Below, piece by piece: positions 11,990 through 24,599 of a stretch of DNA of 64,000 nucleotides. Numbering within the stretch: the stretch's first letter is position 1; the number at the start of each line of letters is the position of its first letter. The notes beneath the pieces are model-generated. The model searched no databases. It was not told where the DNA came from and saw nothing but the letters and a program-made list of their open reading frames with translations. Origin of the DNA: Cheilinus undulatus (lineage: Eukaryota; Chordata; Actinopteri; Labriformes; Labridae). The translations under genes and the position numbers were made by a program. The stretch spans positions 47,456,061-47,520,060 of the forward strand of contig NC_054878.1 of NCBI RefSeq assembly GCF_018320785.1. The letters are read 5' to 3'.

Positions 11990-12702
11990 CCAGAGAAGCT
12001 GTGCCATTTAAAACACAGAACCACTGAAAAGCATCAGAATCAGCCCTGTTTGAAAGAGAAGATGGCTTTTATTGAAGCTATTACAGTAGGTCTAGCTGCA
12101 GGGGAAAACATACAAGTAATGCCAGTATGCATCGACTAGGTTCAGTCGCTGCAGAGATGAAGAATCCTGCAAATGTGCATCACCGTGCATTGTGGATAAT
12201 ATTGTGCATCTCCAGGGAAAAGTGCACCAAAATCGCAGAATTGATCAAAAAATGTTCGAAAATAGCAGAAAAAAAGGAATAAAATTGGCAAAATGTCATT
12301 ACTGCACTAAAAATGAGAAAATGTACCCCAGGTCACACCCTAAGTGCACCTTCCCCCGCTCGCCCTGATGCCCCCCTGCACATTCTTGCAATGTTCCCAA
12401 AAGTTAAAACAGATCGGCCTGCCTGCTGCATCACATCTGCACCCGTCTCCCTGCCCAGAGTGCTGTCTGTGAAAAGTGCCATACAAATAAACTTTACTTA
12501 CTTTACTCTCTGAGCTAATGTCAGGCCCCGTCTCAGCAAACTCTACAGTCCTGCAAACTGATGTCAAACACACTCTCGCCCCTCATAACAGAACCCCCCT
12601 CCCTTACAGAGACTCACCTCAGGACAGTAATATCCCCTGATTGATCAGGAACCGATCATTATCAGCCAGTTTCATTAAAGAATGTAACTGATAGGTCAGA
12701 AT

Positions 12703-13504
12703 TAGTGATACTCAACACGTGGCTCTTTTGTGATGATTTGTGGCTCTTCTATGTCTTGATTTGAAATATTATTCCCCCTGAAAACCTTTTAAAAGGGAAA
12801 CTACGACCTCAGAAATGATCCATTGCAAGTCACGTCAATCAGTTTGAATCCCCACATTAATATAGTTGGCTTTACTTTTCAACCTTTATGTTCTGTCGGT
12901 ATATCTTCATTGCCCTTATTTGCAATTTTTTGCCTTTTTTCCCACTTTTTGCCATTTTTACTGCTTTCAGCTCACTTTTGCCATCTCTTTTTGTCCATTT
13001 TTACTACTTCTATCCTATTTTTGCCACCATTTTATTTTGTGATTTGAAATTTTTTCCCCTTCTCTGCCAATTTTTCACCCATTTAAGCCGCGTTTTCCCA
13101 TTAAATGCCACTGCTTTCAGCATTCTTGCCACTCTTTGCTGCTTTTTGACCATTTCTCCCATATTTTGCCCATTTTAGTCACTTTTACACTCATTTTTTT
13201 GCCAGGTTTTTGCTGTTTTTGGCCATTTTTGCCACCTGTACATAATTTTTTGTTAATTTCTCACCCAATTTTGCGACATTTTCTCCCTGTTTTTCTACTT
13301 TTCACCCACTTTTTGCTCTTTAATGCCTACTTTGCCTCTTTTTGCCCCTTTTTTGCTGCTGTTTCACTATTTTTTGCCACCTTTAACTTATTTTTATTGC
13401 CACTTTAATCAGTTCTCACCACTCTTCACCACTTAGATTGTGGCTCTTGCAAAGGCATTTTTCAACAATTTAGCTCTTTGGTTGACCAGGGATGGGTAAC
13501 GCTG
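12703..13504 (-). mobile_element. A-family non-autonomous hAT
   Basis: Reads AGTGATACTCAACACGTGGC at the low end and GACCAGGGATGGGTAACGCTG at the high end, the A-family termini in reverse. The interior is runs of TTTTTGCCACTTTT-like units. Long Phe/Pro/Leu-rich frames here come from the repeat, not genes. No clear target duplication. The stretch 11998-12700 is unassigned. Confidence 0.7.
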
Positions 13505-14416
13505 CTTTAAACCATTCGTTTACAACCTGGGGTCCGGGACCCTCGAAGGGGGGCGCCAAAAATTTCAGGGGGGCGGGAGGCTCCCTCTGCTCTGGGCCTG
13601 CCAAAATGTGGCATAGGCCTTTTTTTTAAATAAATTTATTTATTTTATTATTCATTTTTATGTAGCCTTTATTTAACCAATAAAAAGATAACTGAGATTA
13701 AATATCTCTTTTTCAAGAGTGTCCAGCAGCACAGTCAGAGTCACAGAAACGAATAGTCATACAAATAAAATGTCATGACCTGTACGTTGAAAAAGAAACA
13801 GCAAGTAATTGTTAAAATCAGGTACAGTCAGCTTTTCTACATGTTGGAGGGGGGTCCTGGGAAAGTTGGTTGGAAACACTGCTTCATATCAATTATTTTA
13901 ACGACTGATAGGACAGAAAGTACCAAAAAGAGATGTAACTACATTAAAATTTCATCTAACAATAATCATGACCTTAAATATCAGTTATCTCTGGTATTAT
14001 TGCAGTATGGTTGTGATTTGCTGAACATCATACAGATTCATCAAAATAATATCATCAGGTTTGATATTAAAAATACTTTAAATCAAATTAGACACAAGGG
14101 GGCTAGAGACTATACGCTTAATAAGGACTGGCGCAGCAGAAATCCACTGATGTAAGAGGAAGCGTTAAAGCTGTGAGGTCAGACTGAACTGTACAGTTAG
14201 TCAGCTCCAGCCTCCTCTTCGCACCGTGACCTCACAGGTCACATGGTTAACCACAGGAAGTTTGCTGCCTGACCCCTCCCAGTCCTTCCACACATATGAA
14301 ACCAGAAGCACACACTCACATGTCTATGAGTTCTGTTCAAAACTAATTTTAGTAACAAAATCAGATTCATACTGACACATGAGCTGCATTTAGAAAACTG
14401 AGAGGATTTTATGTCA

Positions 14417-14992
14417 TTTAAGAGCCTGTAAAGTGAAAATAAATGTGTATTTAGGTTTGTTGTATGATCGGTCACTGTGTTATGAACCTCCAGGTCAAAT
14501 TTCAGTCAGATAAGACATCTCTAAGTTTATAAAATTCAGCTTCAAAATCATGAAAAATGAGGCAGTAAAATCTGCTCCAGGATGTGTGGGCGTGTCTGAT
14601 GAATGAGCTGAAGCCACGCCCACTTAGGAGGAATACAATCCTTTCAATTAAAAAAAGCTACAATCTGATTGGAGGAAAGCTCTCACACTATTAGCCCTGC
14701 CCCTTGACCTTACATTGACCTTATGATCAGAGCAGAGCTGCCTGTCTCTGTGCCAGAGAAGAGACAGAAGAGAGTCATTCCCTACTGTGGGCTTGTGACA
14801 TCACTAGTCCTCATATTAGCCCCGCCCACATTAAACCCAGCCAGAAAAGAGGTGAAAAACTTTCTATTGGTCCAAATCCAGAATTCAGTCCTACGTAGAT
14901 CTTAGTGTTTTCACGTTTACAGCAACCATATTCCAACACAACTAGAGCGTCAGGACAAAAACTTTGGATTTCACTCTACAGGGTCTTTAAAA
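14417..14992 (+). mobile_element. I-family non-autonomous DNA transposon
   Basis: Starts TTTAAGAGCCTGTAAAGTGA and ends TTTCACTCTACAGGGTCTTTA, imperfect inverted termini shared with the larger copy at 52803-54507. No coding sequence. 13510-14416 has only a short B-like fragment (13520-13570) and no gene. Confidence 0.6.
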
Positions 14993-16807
14993 ATTGTACG
15001 TAATGCCCCTTTAAAGTCTAGCAGGAAGGTGCCCTGCTTCCATGATGTGACCCTCCTGATGTAAATGAGTCTGATATCCTGCTTAGATCTGGCCTGCTGG
15101 ACGGATTAAAGAAAATATCAAACAGAGACATATTTCCTGTTTCTGATAAGACGATGGACGATGAGACGGAAAGTTTCCTGGTTCCTAACTGGTCCACAGG
15201 TGCAGCAGGAGCAGCTGAAGAGTCAGATGTTATCTATGTTTTGACATTAAATGCATCCGTTTATGTATTTAAATCAGACTCCTGCACTGTTGAGTTTAAA
15301 AGCAAGCTGGGATGATTTTACCCTGAAGTCAGACTTGCAGGTACCAAAGTCCGCCAAGGGTGCTGTTCTGCTTAAACGTTTGATGCCAAACAGTTCCCTT
15401 TCCTACCATTCCTTTTAGCTTTTTAATCTGTCTGTAGTAAGGTCCTCCCCCGTTTTAGCCAAGTTTCAATCTACCAAAAGTTATTTTTTTCCAAAATAAA
15501 AGCAGGAAGTAAAGTACATTTATCTTAAGACAGTATAAATGACTAAGTCAACTAAAGGTGTTCCTAAGCGTCTATTTCCCTATTCGGCTAAATGCTCATT
15601 TACATTTCGTTTTACCGACTAGTCTAAAGAAGAGAAAATCCCTAGAAAACAGTCAAATTCCTCACAGCGTTTCCCATCAATATGGACTCAAGTTTAAAAT
15701 GTTAATAACTGGGACTATCTAAATTCAGCCCTTGTTAACAGACGTTTCTTAACAGATCTAGTTTTAATTGTCATGCAAATTTCATCCCATCAACACATGA
15801 ACATTTTCCTTTAATTTCCATTTAAGAATCAATAAGAAGAATCTGACTCCAGTGTTTCTGCTGAAACTGTGAGTTAAATAAAGTTTAAGTTGAATGAAAT
15901 GAAACCCTGTAAAGTCTGGACGTGGTTCAGTCCTCGTTCAGAGTTCTAGGTCTACTGTAGTCGATCAGCAGGACCTTTCACTGTCGTCTGTAGGCGGCTG
16001 AGAGCCATTAAACATCGCTGACATCTCTCACTCACTCGCCATCATTCACTTCTCTACCTGGCCTTGGTAACCATAGAAACCAGTGTAGCTGAGGACTCAT
16101 CACCTGGGTGACAAAAGAAGGAGCCGTTATGGTTAAAGTGGTGATTCAGACATAATCATATGCTAGCCACAGATTGGGGGTAAATTATTTTTTTATGTGG
16201 TGAATGGAAAGCTCTTAGTTTTACACTTTAATTTCTATGATTTTAGACCTAGCCTACGTTTTTCATTTATTTCCCCATCAGTCAGTCTCCTATTCATACT
16301 TCAGATTACTTACTAATTGAAATAATGTCTCCTGTTTAAAGTTTTATTTTTTCACAAAATAAAGTCAAAGTAACCAAAAAAGTTTAAGGGCTGAAATAGT
16401 AAAGCAGCCAGAGAGAAAGGCCTGGAAATTGATTTTACAGTTTTTTTTTTTTTTTTACCTGTTTTGTATTGAAACTAGAGCCCTGTGCAAGACTCTTTTC
16501 TTGACCTTGCTGACCATTAATACCTGCAGCTAATGCTGTCCACTCCTGCCCACCTGCAACAGGTGTGTCAATCCCGCCCCCACCCCACACAGATTCTTAC
16601 AATCTACATTAAAAAATCAGAATAAGAGACAAAGGTAACATAGGCATGTTCAATAAAGCTCCACCCTGATTAAGTTTGCTCTCTGAATGAAGGAAACTAA
16701 GAAAACAACCATGTCCTTGTATTATCCATGCAGCACACTTTCATCAGCTCTCAGAGACAGTAGACTCATCTATAGTCCATTTTTACTGTTTTATTCACAT
16801 CTCCTTT

Positions 16808-17312
16808 TTTAAAGGTCACATATTATGCAAAATACACCTTCTCAGGCTTTCTAACAAAAACAAATACTCGGCCCTGTCCACAGTCCCCCCAAGAATCAGA
16901 AAAATCCATTCCCTCCCCCCTCTCTTTCTCCGATTTTCAGAAAATGTGTGCTGAAACAAGCCATTCTCATATTTTTCCCCTCATGATGTCAGGTGGGAAG
17001 TTAGCCCCGCCCCCAGGTTCTGTTGGCCCTCCCCACTTGGAAAAATGTTCCGCTCTTCTGAGAGGAGGATCAGGAGACCCACATCAATTAAGCCATATCC
17101 ATTTCCTGAGAGGGGCGGAGTCAGGGGCGGAGTCAGACAGCTCGCTGACACAGAAACAGCTCGTTCTTATCAGGGCTGAAACAGAGGGGTTTTAGACATG
17201 CAAAAATCTAATACTGGAGTGTTTTTTCACCAAAATACTTCACAGGCATGTTTTGGGGACCTCTGAGACCGATATAAACTTGTCTTAGAGGGGCAAAGTA
17301 TGTGACCTTTAA
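16808..17312 (+). mobile_element. H-family MITE-like element
   Basis: Inverted termini TTTAAAGGTCACATATTATG and AAGTATGTGACCTTTAA. A diverged inverted copy is at 55196-55700; both include CCCCGCCCCCAGGTT-like and GAAATGGACATGG-type blocks. No ORF of note. The 1.8 kb before it (15000-16800) is apparently single-copy with no exon. Confidence 0.65.
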
Positions 17313-17425
17313 TGTGAGTAGGGTTGTTCTGATACCAGTATCAGAAATACGTCTGATACTGCTTAAAATGCAGGTATTGGTATCAGCGAATACACAAGTT
17401 TATGCACCAATCCAATACCATATGG

Positions 17426-18353
17426 CAGGGATGTCAAACTCAATTACAGCAGGGGCCAAATTCTGAATTTGGGTCCAACCTGAAGGCTAAACAAGGCCAA
17501 CATTCAGCCATAAACTGTCAACGTCATTTTCACCAGTCATGCATTATGGGAGAAAAAAAACCTTGATAATTAATGATTTTGAGATTTAAAAAAGTAAAAA
17601 TGGTAGGTTTAAAGGCACAAAATCTGAGGTAAAAATTAAAACCTACCTGCTCAAAAGGCATTTAAGTCAAAATCATGTTTTAAAAGGCAAATATATGAGT
17701 AAGAAAGTTTAATTCATGATTTTTCAGGGTCAAAACATGAGATACTAACTTAAAATCATAAGTTTTAAAGGTCAAAATCTGAGAAAATTTTCAAAATAAT
17801 TGGTTAAAATGTCAAAGCCTGAGAAAATCTAAATAAATTCACCGGTCAAAATATTACTTACATTTAAAATTTAGGGAGACAAAAGGCCAAATTATGATAA
17901 AAGTCAAAGTAAGGAGCTGAAAATGTCAAAACGTAAGAAAAAAAAAATAAAAATGAGTTAAATTGTCTAAATATTACTCAAAATTTTTAAATTGAGAATC
18001 AAAAGAGTTAAGAAAAAAGATAAAAGGTCAAAAATGTGAATTGAAAAGGTCAAAATATGAAATAAAAAAGTCAAAACCATAACTTTGTCTGATAACTCTG
18101 AGATGTAAAATCAAGAATATGAAATTAATTTTCCCACATTCCTAACTTTTTATGTAATTATTTTAACTTTTTTTATTTTTATGACAGAACAAGGATATTT
18201 CAAATCATCAGGGTTAGGTTTACATGTTTAAACTGGAGGAAATCTGCAGATCAGAGGGCCAGTTATACTAAAAATATGACATGATCTAGCGGGCCAGGTA
18301 CAACTGTACCACAGGCCAAATTTGGCCCCCGGGCCTTGAGTTTGACACCCCTG
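17426..18353 (+). mobile_element. C-family non-autonomous hAT, complete copy
   Basis: Nearly perfect 18-bp terminal inverted repeats (CAGGGATGTCAAACTCAA; CAGGGGTGTCAAACTCAA on the other strand) and a perfect 8-bp duplication CCATATGG (17418-17425 and 18354-18361). 928 bp. The interior is degenerate AAAAGGTCAAAATATGAG-type repeats. It is the cleanest hAT copy in the window. It landed in an older repeat with alternating GATAC/GTATC motifs (17325-17417). Confidence 0.85.
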
Positions 18354-18869
18354 CCATATGGTTTGGCTTTATATTTTGCTTTGTTTAGCCATGCTAAATG
18401 TTAGTGCTATAAACCAGAAATAGTTCTTCTTCGCTGCTGGAGAGCGGGTCATGCACGGGCTTCCACTTTCACTGCATAGAAGAACCAGAGGACACACTGC
18501 AGCAGAAATGATTAGTGGCTGTGTGACAGCTTTCCTCTGAATGTGATCGTTAAAACGCCTTCCAGACCAGCGCTGTCATACATGACAAAAACTGACACAG
18601 GTTATCAAAAGTTAACTAACTTTTGAACCATCCATCACTGCCCCTTTCTTGTTTTTCCTCCTGAAGCTAGCCGTTGTGTCGTCCCAGTGATGCTATTGAT
18701 GCCTTTGAATCCCTTGTGGCAGCTTTTTTCAGTGAGCCTGGAACGTGTGTGACTTTTGAGGACTTTTCATGATTAAATCCACACCAGTAAACCCGATATT
18801 AAACGTCTTTTTATCCACTTTAATCAAATTATGATCATTTATTATTGCTAGCCTGAGTGTGTCAACAGT

Positions 18870-19160
18870 CGTGTGTCAACAAAGTCTGATTATTATGAGC
18901 TTGTAGCAAATGGAACGCGTTCAACTCAAGTGCGACGCTATTCCCACCTCCAACATCTGACTTCTGGGGTAAATGGTCCCCAAACATTTTGGGAATCCAT
19001 AGAAAATCTGTACATATCTTTGATTTTTTCTGGCACCAGTTTTGAACCTGAACACCCAAGAAGTATTCTGAGAGCTCTGAAGGACAATTGGAGCAACGGT
19101 GTGGTGTGCAAATCAACACAGACAGACAGACGGACAGACACGCCACCAATTACAGCAGTA
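18870..19160. repeat. Interspersed repeat end with (GACA)n-like tract
   Basis: AGCAACGGTGTGGTGTGC followed by ACAGACAGACAGACGGACAG. It looks like the tail of a retroelement with a simple repeat. Open frames exist on both strands but match no family I know. The flanking 18362-18870 and 19160-20500 hold nothing I can support. Confidence 0.35.
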
Positions 19161-20502
19161 AAATATATGTCAAATTGTTAGGATCTTATTTACCTTACCT
19201 TATTAATTGTCCTTACTTACTATTTTGGCTTGTTTAGATTTTAAAGCACTCTATAGCTTGATTTTTAAAAGAGAAAACTTGTTAATATTAAAAACAACAT
19301 GTATTTTATTCATGGAGCTATGTTCCAAAGTTATAATTGTAACTGAGAGATTCTCTTTAATGATCTTTAAAAAAGCATAGCTTTAAATTAGTCCAATCTG
19401 AACACTTTTAATCATAATAAAGAAATACTCTGGCTATTTTTCATGAGATTAAGTAATAAATAAAGACAATAAATTATCATCCCAGTCTTTTTTGTTACCA
19501 AAAGGCAAGATAAAAAATAGCTGATATATTGGAAGAAATGTTCCCAACTGCAGATACCAACAATAAACATTTAAAGCAAATATCTGCAGAAACAGAGCTG
19601 AAGAGGACTAAAAATAGATAAAATAAGAGCAAAGAGGGTGATTACACAATCCAGAGGGTTGTGCGTGTTTGTATATATGGAGGTGGTCAATGTGGCGACT
19701 AACAGGGAGGGGAACTTCCCTACTACTGCTAACACACACTAAGACGGAGCAGAGAACAGATGACATAACAGTCATTTCAACCTCCAAACCCCCCACAGAC
19801 ACAGCTCACAGCTTCACGATGTGGACACAAAAGCAGGAAGGAGTAAATTCCCACCATGATGTCATTTTGTAGGCCAAAGTGAACCCACCTTTTCCTCATA
19901 AAACAGCTTCCTGCTGAGATTTCTCTCCTGGGTTTAAGATCAGTTCAGAAAATTAGCAGGTAGCTGTGATATTTAAGCACCAAGCAGCAGGAAGGGGAAG
20001 TAGCTCAGCGTGTTTACTCAGGCTAACAGGTTCAGACAAATATTTGTTGGTTTCAGTCAGAGGACATCGCCTCAAGCTCTGAGAAGAGCAAGACTAGTAG
20101 GTAAAACGTTTCGAGGCTGCTTAAATCAGTCATGTATCCGTACATGCCCATGGTTTAAATACAGACGACTGTGTGTCGGATGGCGTGCTGCGTTTTGCAT
20201 GGGCGATTATTAGCGCTTTCACTGTTGCTGCAGTAAAGACGATGAGAGCTGAAAAGATCATGAAGGAAAGGTAATGAAAGGTAATGCAACAATGTGGTTT
20301 CTGGTTGTTTTTATGGACTTGATGACCAGCACCGAGCAGACCTATTCACTGATTGAGCAAAGAACCCTGCCTCCTCCTCCCTGTGTAAGAGCTGCTGTCA
20401 GATGTTGACAGTCAGCTGTGAGCTGCAATGGTCTGACTCAGTATCATATGAGTAGTTCTGCAGCTGGTCCACCTGCTCAATTTTAGTCAGAGATAGTTTA
20501 AA

Positions 20503-21718
20503 CCACTGATCATCAACTGGTGGCCTGGGGGCCACATCAGGGCCCCCAAAGCTTCCTGTCCGGCCTCCGAAAGATCATTAAATACAGAAAGGAGGGAAAG
20601 AAGATTTTTTTTTTTTTTTTTTAAGATTTATTTTTGGGCATTTTTGTGCCTCTATTAGATAGAGGAGGACAGTGGATAGAGTCAGAAACAGGGTCAAGAG
20701 TGGGGCAGAGACATGCGGCAAAGGGCCTCAGGCCAGATTCAAACCCAGGCCGCCCACGTACATGGAGAGCGCCTTTAACCACTAGGCCACCTGCTCCTCA
20801 GGAGGGAAAGAAGATTTAAGAGTATCCTTTTGCTTTAAATGTCTGCAGCTGTTAAATCCATCCCAATTAACATTCAAATAGTTTTAGAATGACTAACCAT
20901 TTGATCTGTTTTTACAGAAATTTACTGTCATAATTGGTCAAAATTACTCCATATTTAAAAAATGGTTAAGGTTGGCAGAAGTGTTGCAAAATTCGCAGAA
21001 AAAGTTGTGAAAAGAGGCTAAAATGTGTCAAAAAATGGTAAAGGAGGAAAAAAAAGGGGGCAAAGGGTTTCAAAAATTGGGTACAAATGACAAAAAAATT
21101 GTGCAAGAAAGTTAAGGGGTTAAAAGTGGCAAAAGTTGATAATAGAGTGGTATAGAGGGGATAAAGCATGCAGAAAATTTGTTTTAAAGGGGGTTAAAAT
21201 CTTTCAAAAATTGGGTTAAAGAGGCAAAAAAGGGGGGAAAAGTATCAACAATGGGTTAAAAGTGGAAAAATGGTTTTAAAGTTGCAAAAATGGTTGAAAA
21301 AATGTAATAAAAGAGGTTAAAAAGTGGCAAAAATAGTAGAAAAGTGGCAAAAATGGATAAAAGAGTGGCACAAAGGGGATAAAACATGCAGGAAATGTGG
21401 TTTAAAAGAGGTTAAAATCATGAAAAAATTGGGTTCAAGAGGCAAAAAGTATCAAAAAGAGTTAAAAGTGTCAAAAATGGGTTAATATTGGTGCTAAATG
21501 ACAATTAGGGAGGGCCAATTCTCTGTGATTTTCAGGGGTCCGGCCAATCCTGTTGTCAGGCCTGCTGCATTCTAGATAATAGGGATAGATCTCACTGGTA
21601 ATGACTAAAAATGTCCTGTAGTTTAAAGGAAAATACAAATACTACTGCAATAATATTTCAGTCAGACCAAAATGTTCATTTAATTTTTGTGTATTTGAAA
21701 ATCCGGCCTCCCAGCTCT
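20503..21718 (+). mobile_element. F-family non-autonomous element, interrupted copy
   Basis: Begins CACTGATCATCAACTGGTGG, has CCGGCCTCCGAAAGATCATT, a degenerate GTGGCAAAAATGG minisatellite (20950-21490), then TCAGGCCTGCTGCATTCTAG. The last bases of the family (seen at 53935-53985) are absent: it joins a reversed transposase piece at 21719. A SINE sits inside at 20608-20800. Another copy is at 52923-53985. Confidence 0.65.
20608..20800 (-). mobile_element. tRNA-derived SINE
   Basis: On the minus strand it starts near TGGCCTAGTGGTTAAAGG (box A) and GGTTTGAATCT (box B) and ends with TAAATCTT and A-tract. Flanked by a perfect 17-bp target duplication (20591-20607 and 20801-20817), so a clean L1-type insertion into the F element. 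Confidence 0.85.
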
Positions 21719-21932
21719 CTCCTCATGATTCCAGTCCAAAACATGACTCCACCCCCTCCGTGCTGACATCATAGCCTTGTTGGGACATGGTGGCCATCCA
21801 CCAACCATCCACTACTCCTCCATCTGGACCATCCGGGGTTGCACGGCACTCATCAGTCAATAAGACTGTTTGAAAATGAGTCTTCATGTATTTCTGGGCC
21901 AACTGCAACCATTTCTGCTTGTGAGCATTGGT
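21719..21932 (-). pseudogene. Tc1/mariner transposase middle part, reversed
   Basis: Minus strand reads KQKWLQLAQKYMKTHFQTVLL, TDECRATPDGPDG, VDGWWMATM, the region around the first catalytic Asp of a mariner-like transposase. It ends where the plus-strand piece at 22196 would continue, so one coding region has been split and flipped. Confidence 0.65.
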
Positions 21933-22193
21933 TCTGCCAACCTTAAAGCATTTTTTAAAATATTGACCAATTATGACAGTAAATTTCTGTAAAAACAGAT
22001 CAAATGGTTAGTCATTCTAAAACTATTTGAATGTTAATTGGGATGGATTTAACAGCTGCAGATATTTAAAGCAAAAGGATACTCTTAAAATCTTCTTCCC
22101 CCCCTTTTCTGACTTTGATGATCTTTCGGGGGCCAGACAGGAAGCTTTGGGGGTCCTGATGTGGCCCCCAGGCCGCCAGTTGATGATCGGTGA
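21933..22193 (-). repeat. F-family left end, inverted
   Basis: Reverse complement of about 20503-20590 plus 20820-20960 (without the SINE): it shares GGATGGATTTAACAGCTGCAG, CAAAAGGATACTC and ends CCAGTTGATGATCGGTG. With the plus copy it makes a ~260-bp inverted repeat. Confidence 0.65.
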
Positions 22194-22195
22194 TA

Positions 22196-22745
22196 TAGAG
22201 TTTCTGACTGATCACTTTCTTCCATGAAACAAAAAGAAGAACTGTGCCTTCTGTAGCAAAATCATCTTCATGCATGACAATGAAACATCTCATGCTGCAA
22301 AGAATCCCTCTGTGTCATTGGCTGCTATGGGCATGAAAGGAGAGAAACTCATGGTGTGGCCCCCATCCTCCCCTGACCTTTAACCCTACTGAGAACCTTT
22401 GGAGCATCCTCAAGCTAAAGATCTATGAGGGTGGGAGGCAGTTCACATCAGAACAGCAGCTCTGGGAGGATATTCTGACATCCTGCAAAGAAATTCAAGC
22501 AGAAACTCTCCAAGAACTCACAAGTTCAATGGATGAAGAATAGTGAAGGAGATATCAGAGAAGGGCTCCTATGTTAACATGGAACTTGGCCTGTTCAGAT
22601 GTTTTTGGTTGAAATAGCTTTGATTTCAGTAAATATGACCTCCTAATGCTGCAAACTCAACAAATGACCATTTTTACTTCTTCACAACTTATAAAATGTT
22701 ACAAACTTGGTTGGGCATTATCATGTGGAACAAAATTATAAAATT
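22196..22745 (+). pseudogene. Tc1/mariner transposase C-terminal part
   Basis: Frames read EFLTDHFLP, MHDN, GMKGEKLMVWPPSSPDL, then a degraded ENLWSIL-like and QFTSEQQLWEDILTSC-like tail, with stops. A second copy of the same stretch is at 26634-27240. The second catalytic Asp (MHDN) is present; the coding frame is broken. Confidence 0.7.
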
Positions 22746-23335
22746 TTGTGAAAAATAGTTATTATTGGGAGGTTTATTCAATAACATTTTATGAATCAGT
22801 AAAATCAATACTTCAGTTAACAAAGCAATCAGAAGAGGAGAGAGAGGGAAAGTCAGCAGGACAGTTTTAAACCAGGACATCATTTGTTCTTCTGTCTCTG
22901 TGGATAAGTCCTGTTGTACAGATGAGCCTACAGTAGGAAAGCGTGTCAGTGTTAGTGCTGGAGCAGGAGTTAGAAACACATCTACGCTGTAGAACAGGTG
23001 TTGGGGTGTTAAGTGATAGCGGTAAAACCAGGAGATGGTGGGAGATAAAATCTGAGAACAGATGTTGAAACGACATGTGAAGCCTGAGAATCTGCTCGTC
23101 TATGCAAACGCTCTGCATGCATGCAGATTTAATAAAATAGATACAATGATGAAAGAGAGATACTTCAGAGTAATGCTGAGATTCCTTCTCAAATGATCAG
23201 GTTTCCAGGAGTTCTTTCTGTGCAACACCTCCTATAGTTCTCCGCTCTCATGACAGTGTATTAACAGTGTGGCCGCTCCAGTTTTAATAAGAACAAAAAA
23301 GTCAGAGACTTCAGTTCATTGGTGTCTCTCTAGCT

Positions 23336-24259
23336 CAGTGTTACTCAACCCTGCTCAACCAAAGAGCCAAATTGTTGAAAAATACCCCTGCAAGAGCAAA
23401 TCTAAGCAGTGAAAAGTGGTGAAAAAAAGGGTAATTAAAAAAAATTAAGGCGCGCCGGTAGTCGAGTGGTTAAGGCGCATGCCATATACGCAGGCGACCC
23501 GGGTTCAAATCCGGCCCGTGGCACTATTTCCTGCATGTCTCTCCCCGCGCTCTCTCCCCTGTTTCCGACTCTATCCCCTGTCCTATACTATCGAATAAAG
23601 GCAAAAAGGCCAAAAATAAATCTTAAAAAAAAAAATTAAAGCTGGTTAAAAAAAAAGGGCAAAAAGCAGCAGAAAATGACAAAAACTGTGTGAAAAATCA
23701 CAAAAATGGGGATAAAAGTGGCAGAAATGGGCAAGAAGTACCAAAAAAATGAATTACTAGTGGCAAAAATGGTCCTAAAGCAGCAAAAGGTGGCAAAATA
23801 TGAGGGAAAAGTTTTTAAAATTGGCAAAACGCAGCACAAAGGTGGGAAAAATGGGCAAAAAGACGCAGTTTAAATGGGCAAAAGGGGAAAAATGCGAATT
23901 GCATAAAGCCAGATAAAAGAGGCAAAAAAGTGGCAAAAATTGGCAGAAAGTGGCAATAGAAGCACCCCAAAATGGGCTTAAAGCAGTGAAAATGGATTAG
24001 AAAGTGGCAAAACTGGAAATAAGGGCAACGGAGACAGACATAAAATAAAGGTTGACAGGTAAGTTTGACAATTAAAGCCTGCTGTGTAAGTGTGGGAAAC
24101 AAACTGATTAATGTGACTTGCAATGGATAATTTCTGAGGTCAAACTTTCCCTTTTTAAAGTTTTCTGGGTAATAATATTTCAAATTAAGTCATAAAAGAG
24201 CCACAAATCATCACAAAAGGGCCACATGTGGCTCCAGAGCCACGCGCTGAGTATCACTG
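23336..24259 (+). mobile_element. A-family non-autonomous hAT with a SINE inside
   Basis: Termini CAGTGTTACTCAACC and GAGTATCACTG; perfect 8-bp duplication CTCTAGCT (23328-23335 and 24260-24267). The interior is GTGGCAAAAATGGGC-type minisatellite. It holds CACATGTGGCTC near the right end, typical of the family. The stretch 22746-23335 before it shows no gene. Confidence 0.85.
23449..23630 (+). mobile_element. tRNA-derived SINE
   Basis: Plus strand: GTAGTCGAGTGGTTAAGG (box A) and GGGTTCAAATCC (box B, 23501-23512), then TTTCCTGCATGTCTCTC, GACTCTATCCCC and an A-rich tail after ATAAATCTT. Flanked by AAAAAAATTAA on both sides. The head resembles a tRNA gene, but the non-tRNA body shared with 20608, 24413, 29641 and 62706 shows it is a SINE. 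Confidence 0.8.
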
Positions 24260-24412
24260 CTCTAGCTTGATCATAAATGTTTACGTGATTACAGTGAGGA
24301 GCAGTGTCAATAAACAACGCCAGTTCAGAGGTGAAAAAAACTGCAGGTCCCCAAGCGTTCACTTGAGGCTGTCCCGACAGAACAGGCAACATAAATGCTT
24401 GGTTACAGCTCT

Positions 24413-24588
24413 ATTTTTTGGGGGACTTTTTCGTGCCTTTATCAGAGATAGGAGGACTGTGGATAGATTCGGAAACAGGGAGAGAGCGGGTAGAAACATG
24501 CAGGAAATGGTGCCACAGGCCGGATTCAAACCCAGGCCGCCTGCGTACATGTTGCGTGCCCTAACCACTCAACTACCCAACTACCAGA
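24413..24588 (-). mobile_element. tRNA-derived SINE, diverged
   Basis: Same family on the minus strand: TAGTTGAGTGGTTAGGG (box A) and GGTTTGAATCCGGCC (box B), tail near 24413. No clear target duplication, so it is older than its relatives. Confidence 0.7.
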
Positions 24589-24599
24589 CGGGACAGTTT

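Noticed and set aside
12823-13408. Three overlapping plus-strand ORFs rich in Phe, Leu and Pro
   Set aside because: They come from the TTTTTGCCACTTTT-type minisatellite of an A-family hAT; the same pseudo-frames occur in every copy (10463, 23636, 30006, 50883).
18873-19181. 102-codon plus-strand ORF
   Set aside because: No known domain; it runs into a GACA simple repeat and has an equally long frame on the other strand.
20950-21500. CRISPR-like array of short repeats
   Set aside because: Units drift in length and sequence, there are no constant repeats with unique spacers, and the DNA is vertebrate.
23449-23630. Possible tRNA gene (boxes A and B present)
   Set aside because: The non-tRNA body and A-rich tail are shared with four other copies with target duplications; it is a SINE.
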